Shown: positions 7,448 through 16,667 of the stretch, one piece after another
How the letters are laid out: each line of letters begins with the position of its first letter
How positions within the stretch are numbered: the first letter of the stretch is position 1
NCBI GenBank assembly: GCA_964576765.1
Contig: CAZNWH010000006.1
Location: 1-42,980 of the forward strand
Reading direction: 5' to 3'
Source: Hellea sp964576765
GTDB lineage: Bacteria > Pseudomonadota > Alphaproteobacteria > Caulobacterales > Maricaulaceae
DNA: 42,980 nucleotides
Made by a program: the position numbers and the translations under genes
The notes under the pieces: generated by a model
Seen by the model: the letters and a program-made list of their open reading frames with translations, nothing else
Told to the model about the DNA's origin: nothing
The model's database searches: none

Positions 7448-8785
7448 TTATTTTCCAACACAGAATTTTGAGAATATTCTATCAAATACATTTTCTATAT
7501 CCATCTCACCCGCAAGTTCCTTTAAAGCATGCATAGCTCTCCTGATATCTTCACCTGCTAATTCTGGTGCAATACTCAAATTTGAAACAGCGCTCTGCGA
7601 TGAATGAACCGCTCGTTCTATACAATTCCGGTGTCGAGCTCGCGTTAGCCCTGCATGTTGATTAGGCTGAAATCTATCAATGACAGACTTTTCCAGCGCC
7701 CGAACAAATTCATCAAGGCCTTCTCTTGTCGATGCGCTAATGTTATATACTCTTCTCGTTAGGGCAGGGGAGGGCTTAGCCTCACCCAGATCTGATTTAT
7801 TCATGAGGACAAAGTCAGATTCGGTTACCAAGGACAAAGCTTGTTTATCCCAAGCGGTATTTTGACTATCTTGCACATATATTCGAATATCGCTCTCTTC
7901 CGCCCGGCATATGGCGCGGCGCACGCCTTCCGCTTCAACGTCATCTGAAGCTTTCCGAAGACCTGCCGTATCAGAAAGCCTGACCGGCAAGCCAGCTATA
8001 ACCATTTGGCTTTCTATAATATCACGTGTTGTTCCAGCAATGTCTGACGTTATAGCTATATCTCTACCCGAAAGCGCATTCATAAGCGTTGATTTACCCG
8101 CATTAGGGGGTCCTATAATAGCAATATCCAGACCGGACCTTAATCGTTCACCGCGCTCAGCATCTTTGAGCAAATCCTCCATCTCTTCTATAACGTCTTT
8201 CAAGTAAGGGTAAGCTTTATGGGATAACGTATCCGGTACATCCGCTTCCTCCGAAAAATCAATTTCTCCTTCAATCTGTGATAAAGCGTCCAGCAAGGAT
8301 TCCTTTAACCCCTCATAAATTTCTCGTAGACCGCCTTGCATATGATTAAGGGCTTGGCGGCGTTGGCCTTGTGTTTCAGAGTCGATAAGGTCAGCAAGAC
8401 CTTCCGCTTCTGTCAAATCCATTTTATTATGCGCAAAAGCACGACGCGTAAATTCACCCGCTTCAGACTGGCGTAGTCCTAAACCTAAAAAAGCTGTACC
8501 CATGGCTTCGATGGTGGCGGGACTTCCGTGAACATGAAATTCAGCGCAATCTTCTCCCGTAAAACTATGTGGCTTTGGCATCCATAAAACCAAGGCTTGA
8601 TCCAAGAAGTCTCCTTCAAACCGTAAACCTCTCAATACTGCATGTCGCGCCTTAGGTAATTTTGACGATATAAGTGAGAGTAAAGCGTTCTTAGCCTTAT
8701 CACCGCTAACACGAAACACAGCCACGCCAGAACGTCCAGGTGCGGAACTTAAAGAAAAAATCGTATCAGCGTCATTAAACTGCAT
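7448..8785 (-). CDS. mnmE: tRNA modification GTPase MnmE (TrmE)
   Basis: A homodimeric GTPase and partner of MnmG in wobble-uridine modification. An N-terminal tetrahydrofolate-binding domain begins DTIFSLSSAPGRSGVAVFR. A G domain is inserted in the helical region, with P-loop GPPNAGKST, DTAGLR (G3) and MNKSDL (G4). The protein ends FCVGK, matching the invariant C-x-G-K terminus. I chose the ATG at 8783-8785 (MQFNDADTIF); the upstream GTG at 8803 is possible, but its extra residues are not family-like. It is divergent from the lipoprotein gene to its right, so promoters for both lie within about 55 bp. Confidence 0.95.
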   Translation of the reverse strand: MQFNDADTIFSLSSAPGRSGVAVFRVSGDKAKNALLSLISSKLPKARHAVLRGLRFEGDFLDQALVLWMPKPHSFTGEDCAEFHVHGSPATIEAMGTAFLGLGLRQSEAGEFTRRAFAHNKMDLTEAEGLADLIDSETQGQRRQALNHMQGGLREIYEGLKESLLDALSQIEGEIDFSEEADVPDTLSHKAYPYLKDVIEEMEDLLKDAERGERLRSGLDIAIIGPPNAGKSTLMNALSGRDIAITSDIAGTTRDIIESQMVIAGLPVRLSDTAGLRKASDDVEAEGVRRAICRAEESDIRIYVQDSQNTAWDKQALSLVTESDFVLMNKSDLGEAKPSPALTRRVYNISASTREGLDEFVRALEKSVIDRFQPNQHAGLTRARHRNCIERAVHSSQSAVSNLSIAPELAGEDIRRAMHALKELAGEMDIENVFDRIFSKFCVGK

Positions 8786-8839
8786 AGTCGCGGCTTTATA
8801 CACCCTTTGTATTGTAGCAAAGCATTGTTAAAGCACGCT

Positions 8840-9709
8840 ATGAATTTTACCAGACTCATAACCCCTATTATTCTTCTAACAGTCACTATTATTCTCTCCG
8901 GCTGCGGCGTAGAACCCCCTAAATTATCAGCTCCTCTCCCATCGCTACAAAAACAATTTGACTGCCTTCCGCAAGAAACAGCCATAATATCCGCGCATAG
9001 GGGAACCGCTCGCGGAACAGATAAAGCGGAAAACTCAATCGCTGCCTTAGAAATGCTTATAAAAAAAGGATACCTCATGGCCGAGATAGATGTGGCCAAA
9101 TTAAAAGATGGCACACATATCCTATATCATGATGGCGTTTGGGAAGATGGCTCCACTGGCAAAGGGGTACTCGCTGCAACAACATGGGAAAGCGCTAAAA
9201 CCTTTTTACTTAAGGACACACAAGGCAGGTTAACGTCGCAAACTATTCCAAAGCTTAAAGATTATTTATTGGCTGCTAAGGACCGGATATATCTGGAAAT
9301 AGATTTTAAAAGCAGCGCCAATTATCAATATGTAATCAACGCTATAACAGATCAGAACATGTCTGATCACGTGATCCTTATAGCCTATAGTCAGAAACAA
9401 GCCCGCGCGCTCTCTAAGCTCGCACCACAAATGATAATCTCGGTCTCAACTAACAGATCAAATGATGTGCTGACCTTAAGAAATCAAAAAGTTGCCGCTT
9501 GGGTTGGCGGGGCCATTAATGACCAAAAGCTGATATCAAAGCTTGGGCAACACAATATACCTATTCTCGGAAAAATAGGCTATGACTGGTCAGCTCAAAA
9601 GGCCGATGCAGCTCATGTCTTGGTGACAGACTATGCTTTTGAACACAGACCAATTACAGGACTTACGGCAAAATTGAAAAAAAACTATGCAGACTGTATA
9701 AGTTCTTAA
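8840..9709 (+). CDS. Glycerophosphodiester phosphodiesterase-family lipoprotein
   Basis: A GDPD-type TIM-barrel enzyme expected to split glycerophosphodiesters into glycerol-3-phosphate and an alcohol in the periplasm. The ATG at 8840 gives a lipoprotein signal with lipobox LSGC at about residues 19-22; the frame upstream to 8807 lacks signal character. Catalytic residues are visible as AHRGT, the nearby AENS, AEIDVAKLKDG and LYHDG, and a later LEIDFK. It is the only plus-strand gene in the left arm and ends convergently with dnaQ, overlapping it by 4 bp. Its own promoter must lie in the short gap shared with mnmE. The substrate is inferred from the family only. Confidence 0.88.
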   Translation: MNFTRLITPIILLTVTIILSGCGVEPPKLSAPLPSLQKQFDCLPQETAIISAHRGTARGTDKAENSIAALEMLIKKGYLMAEIDVAKLKDGTHILYHDGVWEDGSTGKGVLAATTWESAKTFLLKDTQGRLTSQTIPKLKDYLLAAKDRIYLEIDFKSSANYQYVINAITDQNMSDHVILIAYSQKQARALSKLAPQMIISVSTNRSNDVLTLRNQKVAAWVGGAINDQKLISKLGQHNIPILGKIGYDWSAQKADAAHVLVTDYAFEHRPITGLTAKLKKNYADCISS

Positions 9710-10425
9710 GCTCTCTCCGACTTACGCCAATATTTCTGCCACAACATATCCTCGCTAATTCCGTTTATAAAACTGGCATGTTGTTCTTTTTCCAAAGGCG
9801 TTAGCAAACTAGGCAATGGGTCTGGGCGAGAGCGACTAACAGCTATTAGTTTAGTCATATCCCTATCCTGTATAGAATCATCAAGGGCAAGACTATGTTC
9901 TCTGCCGCCATTTAATTGCAGATAAACTTCGGCCAGAAGTTCAGAGTCAATGATAGCGCCATGCGTATTACGCCCCGCTAACGAAACGCCAAAGCGTTTA
10001 CAAAGGGCATCAAGAGAGGCCGGCGACCCCGGAAACATTTCCCGCGCCATCTGCAATGTATCATTAAAGCGATTACGTGGAATTGGTTCAAAAGATGCGC
10101 GTTCAAGCTCAGCATTTATAAAGCTTCTATCAAAATCTGCATTATGCGCGACGAGGGGGCTGTCACCAATAAATTCAAGAAAACCTTCTGCCGCATCTTC
10201 GAAATAGACGCCATTAGCTATGAGAAATTCTTCTGTTAATCCTGTAATCTCAGTCACTTTTTCAGGCACGCTACGCCGCGGATTAATATAGGCATGAAAG
10301 TTCTTACCCGTCGGTAAAAGGTCTATAATTTCAACGCAGCCAATTTCAGTAATTCTGTCATCGCCTGTCGCATTAAAACCCGTCGTTTCCGTATCGAATA
10401 CAATTTCCCGTTTGCCGCTCATCAT
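9706..10425 (-). CDS. dnaQ: DNA polymerase III epsilon subunit (proofreading exonuclease)
   Basis: A 239-residue DEDDh-type 3'-5' exonuclease that proofreads for the replicative polymerase. Exo I is VFDTETTGF (Asp and Glu metal ligands), Exo II is VAHNADFDRSFI, and Exo III is NTHGAIIDSELLAEVYL with the catalytic His and Asp. A C-terminal tail after about residue 180 would bind the alpha subunit. Two ATG codons follow directly on the coaE stop (TAG ATG ATG), so translation is probably coupled. It is the last gene of the ppsR-maf-aroE-coaE-dnaQ chain. Confidence 0.95.
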   Translation of the reverse strand: MMSGKREIVFDTETTGFNATGDDRITEIGCVEIIDLLPTGKNFHAYINPRRSVPEKVTEITGLTEEFLIANGVYFEDAAEGFLEFIGDSPLVAHNADFDRSFINAELERASFEPIPRNRFNDTLQMAREMFPGSPASLDALCKRFGVSLAGRNTHGAIIDSELLAEVYLQLNGGREHSLALDDSIQDRDMTKLIAVSRSRPDPLPSLLTPLEKEQHASFINGISEDMLWQKYWRKSERA

Positions 10426-11019
10426 CTATTTATCGTTCTTAACTCGCAATTTTAAAAGTAATGCCTGCACCTGTTCGCGGGCATTATCTAGGCCCTGGTC
10501 CGTAAAAATAAGTGTATCAGCCCGCGCTCTTTTTTCACTATCGGGCATCTGACGAGATAATAAAGACTCAAATAAGTTTTCGCTCATACCCTCGCGAGAC
10601 AGAACCCTCGCGCGTTGAACATCAAACGGCGAAGTCACAACAACGATATGGTCTACATAAGACTGGCCGCCAGTCTCAAATAATAGAGGTACATCCATTA
10701 AGACGATGTCACTATCTTTATGCTCGCTTAAAAACTTCGCCCGGCTTTCTCCTACTAAGGGATGGATAAAGCTTTCAAGTACTTTTAATTGCAGAGGGTC
10801 TTGTTTCATATGCGCTCCTAAAACCTTACGATCTATAGCGCCTTTTTTAATGGCGTCGGGAAAAACAGCCCTAATAATAGGCACGGCTTTTCCACCTTTT
10901 TCATATAGCTTATGCACTTCAGCATCAGCATCAAAAACCGGACACCCTTCCGCTTTGAACATATCGGCTGTGGTTGTCTTACCCATACCTATAGAGCCCG
11001 TCAGGCCAATGATAATCAC
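10426..11019 (-). CDS. coaE: Dephospho-CoA kinase CoaE
   Basis: A P-loop kinase for the last step of coenzyme A synthesis, phosphorylating the 3'-OH of dephospho-CoA. The P-loop GLTGSIGMGKTT lies near residues 5-16. The CoA-binding region with IHPLV and the DVPLLFE motif follow, and then the LID region around SRQMPDSEKRARAD. It has the usual length (197 residues). Its ATG overlaps the aroE stop by four bases (ATGA), consistent with coupled translation in the five-gene chain. Confidence 0.95.
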   Translation of the reverse strand: MIIIGLTGSIGMGKTTTADMFKAEGCPVFDADAEVHKLYEKGGKAVPIIRAVFPDAIKKGAIDRKVLGAHMKQDPLQLKVLESFIHPLVGESRAKFLSEHKDSDIVLMDVPLLFETGGQSYVDHIVVVTSPFDVQRARVLSREGMSENLFESLLSRQMPDSEKRARADTLIFTDQGLDNAREQVQALLLKLRVKNDK

Positions 11020-11864
11020 CGGCGACCTCTCAACTCATTGAGTAAAACCTCCGTCGGATCACAATCAGCTCGTGGTAACTGCCCATAAAACCGTTTAAAT
11101 GACGGCCGAGCTTGCGCAATAAGCATATCAAGCCCGCCCAATGTCCGGCATCCCAAAGCCTTAGCCTCACGCAGAAGTTTCGTCTGACTCGGCGTATATA
11201 TAAGATCGTAAACAAAACTATTGGCCCCAATTCCTGATATATCCAGATCAAGTTCAGGTTTACCCTTCATCCCTCCAGCACTCGCATTAATAATTAAATT
11301 TGCGCTCTTAACGGCTTGGGCTCGCTGGTCCCATTTGATGCTATATAGGCTCGGTAAATTAACGGCCCTAGCCATAGCTTCAGCAGTTTCATCTGTCCGC
11401 CCGCATAATCTGATTTCAGGTATATTCAATAAAAGTAGCGCCCCGATAACTGCTTTGGCAGCGCCTCCAGTCCCTATGACCAATGCGGATGTGTCAGCTA
11501 GTTCTTTTGGCCCCATAGCCTTTATCAGCGGTGAGGCAAAACCTTCCATATCAGTATTATGCGCAATGAGCTGGCCATTTTTTTTATAAAGACAATTCGC
11601 TACGCCAAGTTTTATAGCATCAGCACTATGTCTATCAGCAGCTTCATAAGCGAGTGATTTAAGAGGAAGAGTTACGTTCACACCCGAAATTGATGTATTT
11701 TTAAGACTTTTAAACGCCCTGATAGCATTGTCCGGCCTAACAGCAAAATGAACATAGGCGCCCGTCATACCTAAATCTTTAAGCCAATAATTATGCAAAA
11801 CAGGCGATAAAGAGTGATGGATAGGCCAACCACAAACACCTGCAAGTTTTACGACTTGGCTCAC
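11016..11864 (-). CDS. aroE: Shikimate dehydrogenase (NADP+) AroE
   Basis: A 282-residue enzyme reducing 3-dehydroshikimate to shikimate in aromatic amino acid synthesis. The shikimate-binding site is seen in HSLSPVLHNYWL and in NVTLPLK, whose lysine is catalytic. The NADP-binding loop is GTGGAAKA at about residues 127-134, and the C-terminal block GLDMLIAQA is typical. It overlaps maf at its start and coaE at its end by four bases each. Confidence 0.95.
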   Translation of the reverse strand: MSQVVKLAGVCGWPIHHSLSPVLHNYWLKDLGMTGAYVHFAVRPDNAIRAFKSLKNTSISGVNVTLPLKSLAYEAADRHSADAIKLGVANCLYKKNGQLIAHNTDMEGFASPLIKAMGPKELADTSALVIGTGGAAKAVIGALLLLNIPEIRLCGRTDETAEAMARAVNLPSLYSIKWDQRAQAVKSANLIINASAGGMKGKPELDLDISGIGANSFVYDLIYTPSQTKLLREAKALGCRTLGGLDMLIAQARPSFKRFYGQLPRADCDPTEVLLNELRGRR

Positions 11865-12460
11865 GATGGAATAGCCCCTCTCATCCTTAAATAATCTAAA
11901 ATAGCTAAGAGTGATAAGCCTAAAATAGAAAAGAAGTCACCCTCGACACTTGAAAACAATTGAGATCCCCTGCCTTCAAATCTGTAAGCACCAACAGATT
12001 TCAAAATAGTTTCACCTTCAGCTAGCAAATAATCATCCAAAAAACCATCGCTGAAGTCTCGCATCGTTAATTTAGTTTTTGACATATGCCGCCAAACAGG
12101 GATCCCGTTTTCGCAAATCACAACAGCCCCTATAAGCTGATGAGGCTTGCCTCTCATCAATTTAAGCCTCTCTCTCGCTTCATCCATTGTTTTAGGCTTA
12201 TCAAAAAGCTGTTGATCCATCACCATGATTTGATCAGCACCAATAACAAGACCTGGCATTCCCTGACTAACTCGCATAGATTTAGCTTCAGCTAGGGCAT
12301 CTGCTATATCTTTGATGAGCGCGTTTTGCGCCAGCATAGATTGCTTTATCGACTGCTCATCTACGGGTTTAACAACGACTTCAAAATTTAAACCAGCGTC
12401 AGCCATCAATTGACGACGAATATCACTACCAGACGCTAAAATGATCGGTAGATTATCCAT
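11861..12460 (-). CDS. Maf-family nucleotide pyrophosphatase
   Basis: A 199-residue Maf/YceF-type pyrophosphatase, thought to hydrolyse non-canonical or methylated nucleoside triphosphates (house-cleaning). The N-terminus reads LASGSDIRRQLM, GADQIMV gives the conserved acidic site, and YRFEGRGSQLFSSVEGD is the C-terminal signature. The frame extends to 12511, but the ATG at 12458-12460 (MDNLPIILASGS) is right: GGGA lies about six bases before it and relatives start here. The start overlaps the end of ppsR by eight bases. A seven-methyl-GTP preference would need a closer comparison. Confidence 0.93.
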   Translation of the reverse strand: MDNLPIILASGSDIRRQLMADAGLNFEVVVKPVDEQSIKQSMLAQNALIKDIADALAEAKSMRVSQGMPGLVIGADQIMVMDQQLFDKPKTMDEARERLKLMRGKPHQLIGAVVICENGIPVWRHMSKTKLTMRDFSDGFLDDYLLAEGETILKSVGAYRFEGRGSQLFSSVEGDFFSILGLSLLAILDYLRMRGAIPS

Positions 12461-13292
12461 TTTTTTCCCGAGTCTGATAAGCATTAATAATTTGTGCCGA
12501 TGTTTCTTCAATAGACTTTCTCGTCACATCAATAACTTTATAGCCCTTTTTAACAAACATGCGTTTAGCTTCTCTCATTTCTTCGCGCACACGGTCTACA
12601 TCAATATAATCTGTTTGGTCGTTTTGATTAAGTCCCATTAGCCTTTGTTCTCTTATTTGAACAATACGGTCAGGAGAGGCCACCAAACCTATAATATATG
12701 GCATTGTGAAGTTATCTAATATAGTTGGCAACGGAGCATTAGGGACTAAAGGTATATTTCCAGCCTTAAATCCTCTATTAGCGAGATAAATACATGTTGG
12801 AGTTTTAGAGGTCCTACTTATTCCTAAAAGAATGATATCTGCATTGCGCAATCCTTGAACATTTTGTCCATCATCATGTGCCATGGCAAAGTCAAGAGCT
12901 TCAATCCGGTTGTAATATTCTGCGTCCAAATTCCTTTGCGCCCCAACTTCACTGATCATAGCAGAGCCCAAATAACGGCCAAGCATAGATAATGTTGGGT
13001 CTAAAATTGAAATAGCTGGAATGTTAAGTTCAGCACAGCGACTCTCCAGTAGCTTTCGGCGGTCGTGATTAACAAGAGTATAAAGAACTACACCAGGCTT
13101 TGATTCTATCTGTTCAAGTGATTTTTCCATCTGCGCTTCACTTCTAACCAGAGTGTGCAGATGTTCTAACGCCGTTGCATTTCTGAACTGCGCTGTAGAA
13201 GCTTTCATCATAGCGACAAGGGTTTCACCCGTCGAATCAGAGACTAAATGGACATGAAAATATATTGATATATTTTTATTACGCTCAGCCAT
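12453..13292 (-). CDS. ppsR: Pyruvate,phosphate dikinase / PEP synthase regulatory protein
   Basis: A DUF299-family bifunctional kinase/pyrophosphorylase that switches PEP synthase or PPDK off and on by ADP-dependent phosphorylation. Signatures are HLVSDSTGETL near the N-terminus and the P-loop-like GISRTSKTPTCIYLANRG at about residues 154-171, followed by KAGNIPLVP. It has the usual length (279 residues). It is the first gene leftward from the AT-rich putative origin, matching the Caulobacter arrangement where this family flanks the origin opposite hemE. The rest of its operon overlaps it downstream. Confidence 0.93.
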   Translation of the reverse strand: MAERNKNISIYFHVHLVSDSTGETLVAMMKASTAQFRNATALEHLHTLVRSEAQMEKSLEQIESKPGVVLYTLVNHDRRKLLESRCAELNIPAISILDPTLSMLGRYLGSAMISEVGAQRNLDAEYYNRIEALDFAMAHDDGQNVQGLRNADIILLGISRTSKTPTCIYLANRGFKAGNIPLVPNAPLPTILDNFTMPYIIGLVASPDRIVQIREQRLMGLNQNDQTDYIDVDRVREEMREAKRMFVKKGYKVIDVTRKSIEETSAQIINAYQTREKNG

Positions 13293-13326
13293 CTGTTATC
13301 TCATTTCTGATATAAACTATCACCTA

Positions 13327-13335
13327 TTATCCACA
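13327..13335 (+). promoter_or_regulatory. DnaA box, perfect consensus
   Basis: TTATCCACA matches the bacterial DnaA box exactly. It lies near the ppsR edge of the putative origin. Confidence 0.8.
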
Positions 13336-13451
13336 TCTAAAATGACTTGTTTAATAAAACTATGAAACAAATACAAAACTTTGCTTTAATTACTCAAACT
13401 ATTCAGAATGTGAATTAGATAATATTAATCTATAGTAAAACAGGGATAACT

Positions 13452-13460
13452 TTATCCTCA
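13452..13460 (+). promoter_or_regulatory. DnaA box, one mismatch
   Basis: TTATCCTCA differs from the consensus at position 7 only. It lies 16 bp from the next box in the same orientation. Confidence 0.5.
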
Positions 13461-13475
13461 AAAATATACAGTGAT

Positions 13476-13484
13476 TAATCCACA
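13476..13484 (+). promoter_or_regulatory. DnaA box, one mismatch
   Basis: TAATCCACA differs from the consensus at position 2 only and is flanked by A/T tracts. Weak origin boxes of this type are common in alphaproteobacteria. Confidence 0.55.
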
Positions 13485-13703
13485 AAAATAATTAATATAA
13501 AACAAGTGGATATACCTGTTTAAACATAATCAAAAACAAACAATTCATTTCGTATCATAGAATATATTCTTAATAATCTAACACATATTAAGCTTTCTCT
13601 CTCATCAAAATAACTATCAACATATGCGTCTTTCTATCACTATCATCACTTAATAATAAAAATATAAGAGAGCTGATCAAAAGTGAACAAATAGGAAGAT
13701 AAC

Positions 13704-14738
13704 TTGACCTCACCCATATTGAACGTTCTGAAAGGTAAACCTCAAAATCCAACTCCTATATGGATGATGAGGCAAGCTGGACGACATTTGCCTGAATACT
13801 TAAAGGTCAGAGAAACAGCTAAAGATTTTATAGATTTTTGTTTCACCCCAGAAAAGGCAGCGAAAGTAACATTACAACCAGTCGAACGTTATGATATGGA
13901 CGCCGCTATTTTATTTGCTGATATATTACTAATTCCCATTGCTTTAGGCAGAGATGTGAAATTCGTAAAAGGTCTCGGGCCTGTTCTGGATCCTTTATCT
14001 ATAGCCGATGTTTCAAATTTAACCATTAAAGATGCAGCAAAGAGAATATCTCCAGTTTATGAAACTGTATCGCGTGTCCGAAAAAACTTATCAAGGACTA
14101 AAGCATTAATAGGATTTTGCGGAGGCCCATGGACTGTTGCAACTTATATGATTGAAGGAAAAGGTTCTCCAACCAAAGAAATAGCTAAACGTTTTGCTTA
14201 TGAAAATAAGTCAGCTATGGATGATTTATTAAAGGCGTTAGTCATATCAAGCGCTGATTATTTAATTCATCAAGCTAAAGCAGGTGCTGATGTTTTAAAG
14301 ATATTTGAAAGCTGGGCTGAAGGACTTCCGCCTAAACAGTTCGAAACTTTAATTTTAAATCCGACAAAAGAAATTATATCTTTAGTTAGAGCTGCGGGGA
14401 TTGATAAGCCTATTATAGGATTTCCAAGAGGTGCCGGTTTTAATGCTATTAGATATGCTAAAGAGACCGGAATTACAGCATTAGCAATAGGAACCGACAC
14501 AGGATTAGATGATATTCGATATCATATTCCTAAGAATATGCCCTATCAAGGAAACTTGGATCCTTTGGCGTTGCGTATAGGCGGTAAGGTTTTAGAAAAT
14601 GCCGTTCAATCTGTTTTGGATAAAGCCTCTGGACCTCATATTTTTAATTTAGGACACGGAGTAACGCCGGATGTCAAAATTGAAAATGTTCACGCAGTGA
14701 TAAATCATATTCGAACAGGACAAGGTAATTATGTTTGA
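13704..14738 (+). CDS. hemE: Uroporphyrinogen decarboxylase HemE
   Basis: A cytosolic enzyme converting uroporphyrinogen III to coproporphyrinogen III in heme synthesis. The N-terminal PIWMMRQAGRHLPEY carries the substrate-binding arginines. GFCGGPWTVATYMIEGKGS and the C-terminal NLGHGVTP are further family blocks. The start is a TTG (13704-13706) with AGGAAG five bases before it; no ATG occurs until residue 21, inside the conserved block, so the TTG is well supported. Base composition is clearly AT-rich, like the adjoining origin. It overlaps hemJ by eight bases. In Caulobacter the same gene borders the origin. Confidence 0.96.
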   Translation: MTSPILNVLKGKPQNPTPIWMMRQAGRHLPEYLKVRETAKDFIDFCFTPEKAAKVTLQPVERYDMDAAILFADILLIPIALGRDVKFVKGLGPVLDPLSIADVSNLTIKDAAKRISPVYETVSRVRKNLSRTKALIGFCGGPWTVATYMIEGKGSPTKEIAKRFAYENKSAMDDLLKALVISSADYLIHQAKAGADVLKIFESWAEGLPPKQFETLILNPTKEIISLVRAAGIDKPIIGFPRGAGFNAIRYAKETGITALAIGTDTGLDDIRYHIPKNMPYQGNLDPLALRIGGKVLENAVQSVLDKASGPHIFNLGHGVTPDVKIENVHAVINHIRTGQGNYV

Positions 14739-15168
14739 TTTTTATAATTGGGCGAAAGCGTTTCATCTTATATCAGTCATTTTTTGGATGGCTGGCTTAC
14801 TTTATTTGCCTCGATTATTTGTTTATCATAGTCAATCAAAACCGGGCGGGGAACTTGAAATAAAGATGGTTGAAGCTGAGCAAAAACTTATCCGTATTAT
14901 TATGACACCGGCTATGGTAGCGGCTATTATTTTTGGGCTTATTTTAATTGGCTATAATATAGGGAACTTAACCCGTACAATTTGGTTACCTGTTAAGCTT
15001 CTGCTTGTTTTAGGTTTAATTGGCTATCACGGTTTCTTATCGAAACAGCGAAAACTATTCCTGACAGATATACGTCCTAAATCGGAAATATTTTTCAGGC
15101 GTATAAATGAAATTCCTGCTATTATGACGATTATTATTGTAATTTTAGCGATTATAAAACCGTTTTAA
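14731..15168 (+). CDS. hemJ: Protoporphyrinogen oxidase HemJ
   Basis: A 145-residue membrane protein of the HemJ (UPF0093) family, which oxidises protoporphyrinogen IX to protoporphyrin IX in bacteria without HemG or HemY. There are four hydrophobic segments: around residues 8-30, 52-75, 85-105 and 125-145. The first contains the conserved histidine in AFHLISVIFWMAGLLYLPRLF. The overlap with hemE joins two heme-pathway steps in one transcript. Length and topology match the family. Confidence 0.9.
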   Translation: MFDFYNWAKAFHLISVIFWMAGLLYLPRLFVYHSQSKPGGELEIKMVEAEQKLIRIIMTPAMVAAIIFGLILIGYNIGNLTRTIWLPVKLLLVLGLIGYHGFLSKQRKLFLTDIRPKSEIFFRRINEIPAIMTIIIVILAIIKPF

Positions 15169-15295
15169 TTAACTTGACGGGCCTAAAACATTTCGTTTAA
15201 GGAGTTTTCCAATTGGTCGTCCTGATCATATATCTTCCTTTATAAATTTATTGCGCTGAAGATATTAAAACCTTCTTATTAAAATACGGAATATC

Positions 15296-16594
15296 ATGTC
15301 AGATACTATAACGCTTAACCCGGAGGGTTTGACCTCTATCAGTTTGGACGATTTAAAAGCCCTTAAACCCGCTGATCTTATAAATTTTGCTGAAAAAGTA
15401 GGCGTTGAAAATGCGGGCTCAATGCGAAAACAAGATATTTTTGTTAAAGTTCTAAAAGACCTTGCCGAAAATGAAGTTGAGATTAATGGCGGGGGAGTTC
15501 TCGAAGTTCTCCAAGACGGGTTTGGTTTTTTACGGGCGCCGGAAGCCAATTATCTACCGGGTCCGGATGATATATATGTAAGTCCCAATCAAGTTCGTAA
15601 ACTTGGGTTAAGAACGGGTGATACTGTTTCCGGCGAAATTCGAAGTCCTCGTGAAAATGAGCGCTACTTTGCTTTAACTAAAGTTTCCTCAATGAATTTC
15701 GGGACGCCAGAACAAGCGCGTAATAAAGCTCATTTTGACAATCTCACACCTTTATACCCTGATGAACGTTTTCAAATGGAAATTGAAGATCCAACGATCA
15801 AAGATATATCTGGCCGAATAATTGATATTGTTTCTCCTATAGGTAAAGGCCAACGGGCTTTGATTGTTGCACCTCCGCGGACAGGTAAAACAGTTTTACT
15901 TCAAAACATTGCCCATTCGATAGAAAAGAACCATCCGGAATGTTATGTTCTGGTTCTTTTAATTGATGAACGTCCCGAAGAAGTTACGGATATGCAGCGT
16001 TCCGTCAAAGGGGAAGTTGTATCGTCAACATTTGACGAACCTGCCACACGCCACGTTCAAGTTGCCGAAATGGTTATTCAAAAGGCTAAACGTTTAACTG
16101 AGCATGGCAAAGATGTCGTAATATTGCTTGATTCGATTACACGTCTGGGACGGGCTTATAATACGGTTGTTCCAAGCTCGGGTAAAGTTCTTACAGGCGG
16201 CGTTGATGCTAATGCTTTGCAGCGGCCAAAAAGATTCTTTGGCGCGGCGCGAAATATTGAAGAAGGCGGCTCTCTAACCATTATTGCGACGGCTTTGATT
16301 GAAACCGGTTCACGTATGGATGAAGTTATTTTCGAGGAATTTAAAGGAACAGGTAACTCTGAAATCGTTTTAGATCGAAAAGTTGCTGATAAACGTGTCT
16401 TCCCGGCTATTGACGTTACAAAATCAGGGACTCGAAAAGAAGAACTTTTAATATCGCCAGTTGAATTGCAAAAAACCTATGTCCTTCGAAGAATTTTGAA
16501 TCCTATGGGGACAATGGATGCTATCGAGTTTTTACTCTCTAAACTAAAAGATAGTAAAACAAATTCGGACTTTTTTGAAAGTATGAATACCTAA
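15296..16594 (+). CDS. rho: Transcription termination factor Rho
   Basis: A hexameric RNA helicase that ends transcription at Rho-dependent sites. An N-terminal Rho helix region (LDDLKALKPADLINFAEKVG) is followed by the RNA-binding cold-shock-like domain with DGFGFLRAPEANYL. Next come the ATPase domain with Walker A APPRTGKT, LLIDERPEEVTDM and DSITRLGRAYN, and the Q-loop/R-loop region. It has 432 residues, normal for the family. GGA lies eight bases before the ATG. The 127-bp gap to hemJ is AT-rich and probably holds the promoter; I see no clear attenuator. Confidence 0.96.
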   Translation: MSDTITLNPEGLTSISLDDLKALKPADLINFAEKVGVENAGSMRKQDIFVKVLKDLAENEVEINGGGVLEVLQDGFGFLRAPEANYLPGPDDIYVSPNQVRKLGLRTGDTVSGEIRSPRENERYFALTKVSSMNFGTPEQARNKAHFDNLTPLYPDERFQMEIEDPTIKDISGRIIDIVSPIGKGQRALIVAPPRTGKTVLLQNIAHSIEKNHPECYVLVLLIDERPEEVTDMQRSVKGEVVSSTFDEPATRHVQVAEMVIQKAKRLTEHGKDVVILLDSITRLGRAYNTVVPSSGKVLTGGVDANALQRPKRFFGAARNIEEGGSLTIIATALIETGSRMDEVIFEEFKGTGNSEIVLDRKVADKRVFPAIDVTKSGTRKEELLISPVELQKTYVLRRILNPMGTMDAIEFLLSKLKDSKTNSDFFESMNT

Positions 16595-16667
16595 AGCTAG
16601 TATGACAAAAAGGCTTCATAGATAAAGTAATATTCAGACAAGATGGGGAGAAGGAGAGTATAAGCTG

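Larger units (their letters stand above)
13293..13703. other. Probable chromosomal replication origin (oriC)
   Basis: A 411-bp gene-free, visibly very AT-rich gap between ppsR and hemE, the same neighbours as the Caulobacter origin. It has a perfect DnaA box TTATCCACA at 13327-13335 and near-perfect boxes at 13452-13460 (TTATCCTCA) and 13476-13484 (TAATCCACA). A weaker reverse box, AGTGGATAT, lies at 13505-13513. Long A/T tracts (13381-13440, 13485-13504, 13550-13600 and 13650-13670) would suit unwinding. Genes on both sides transcribe away from it, and parS/parAB lie 6-10 kb away. I found no exact TTAA-N7-TTAA CtrA site by eye. The promoters of ppsR and hemE must also lie here. Confidence 0.85.

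Noticed and set aside
13293..13703. CtrA sites in the origin
   Set aside because: No exact TTAA-N7-TTAA by eye; half sites occur by chance in such AT-rich DNA.
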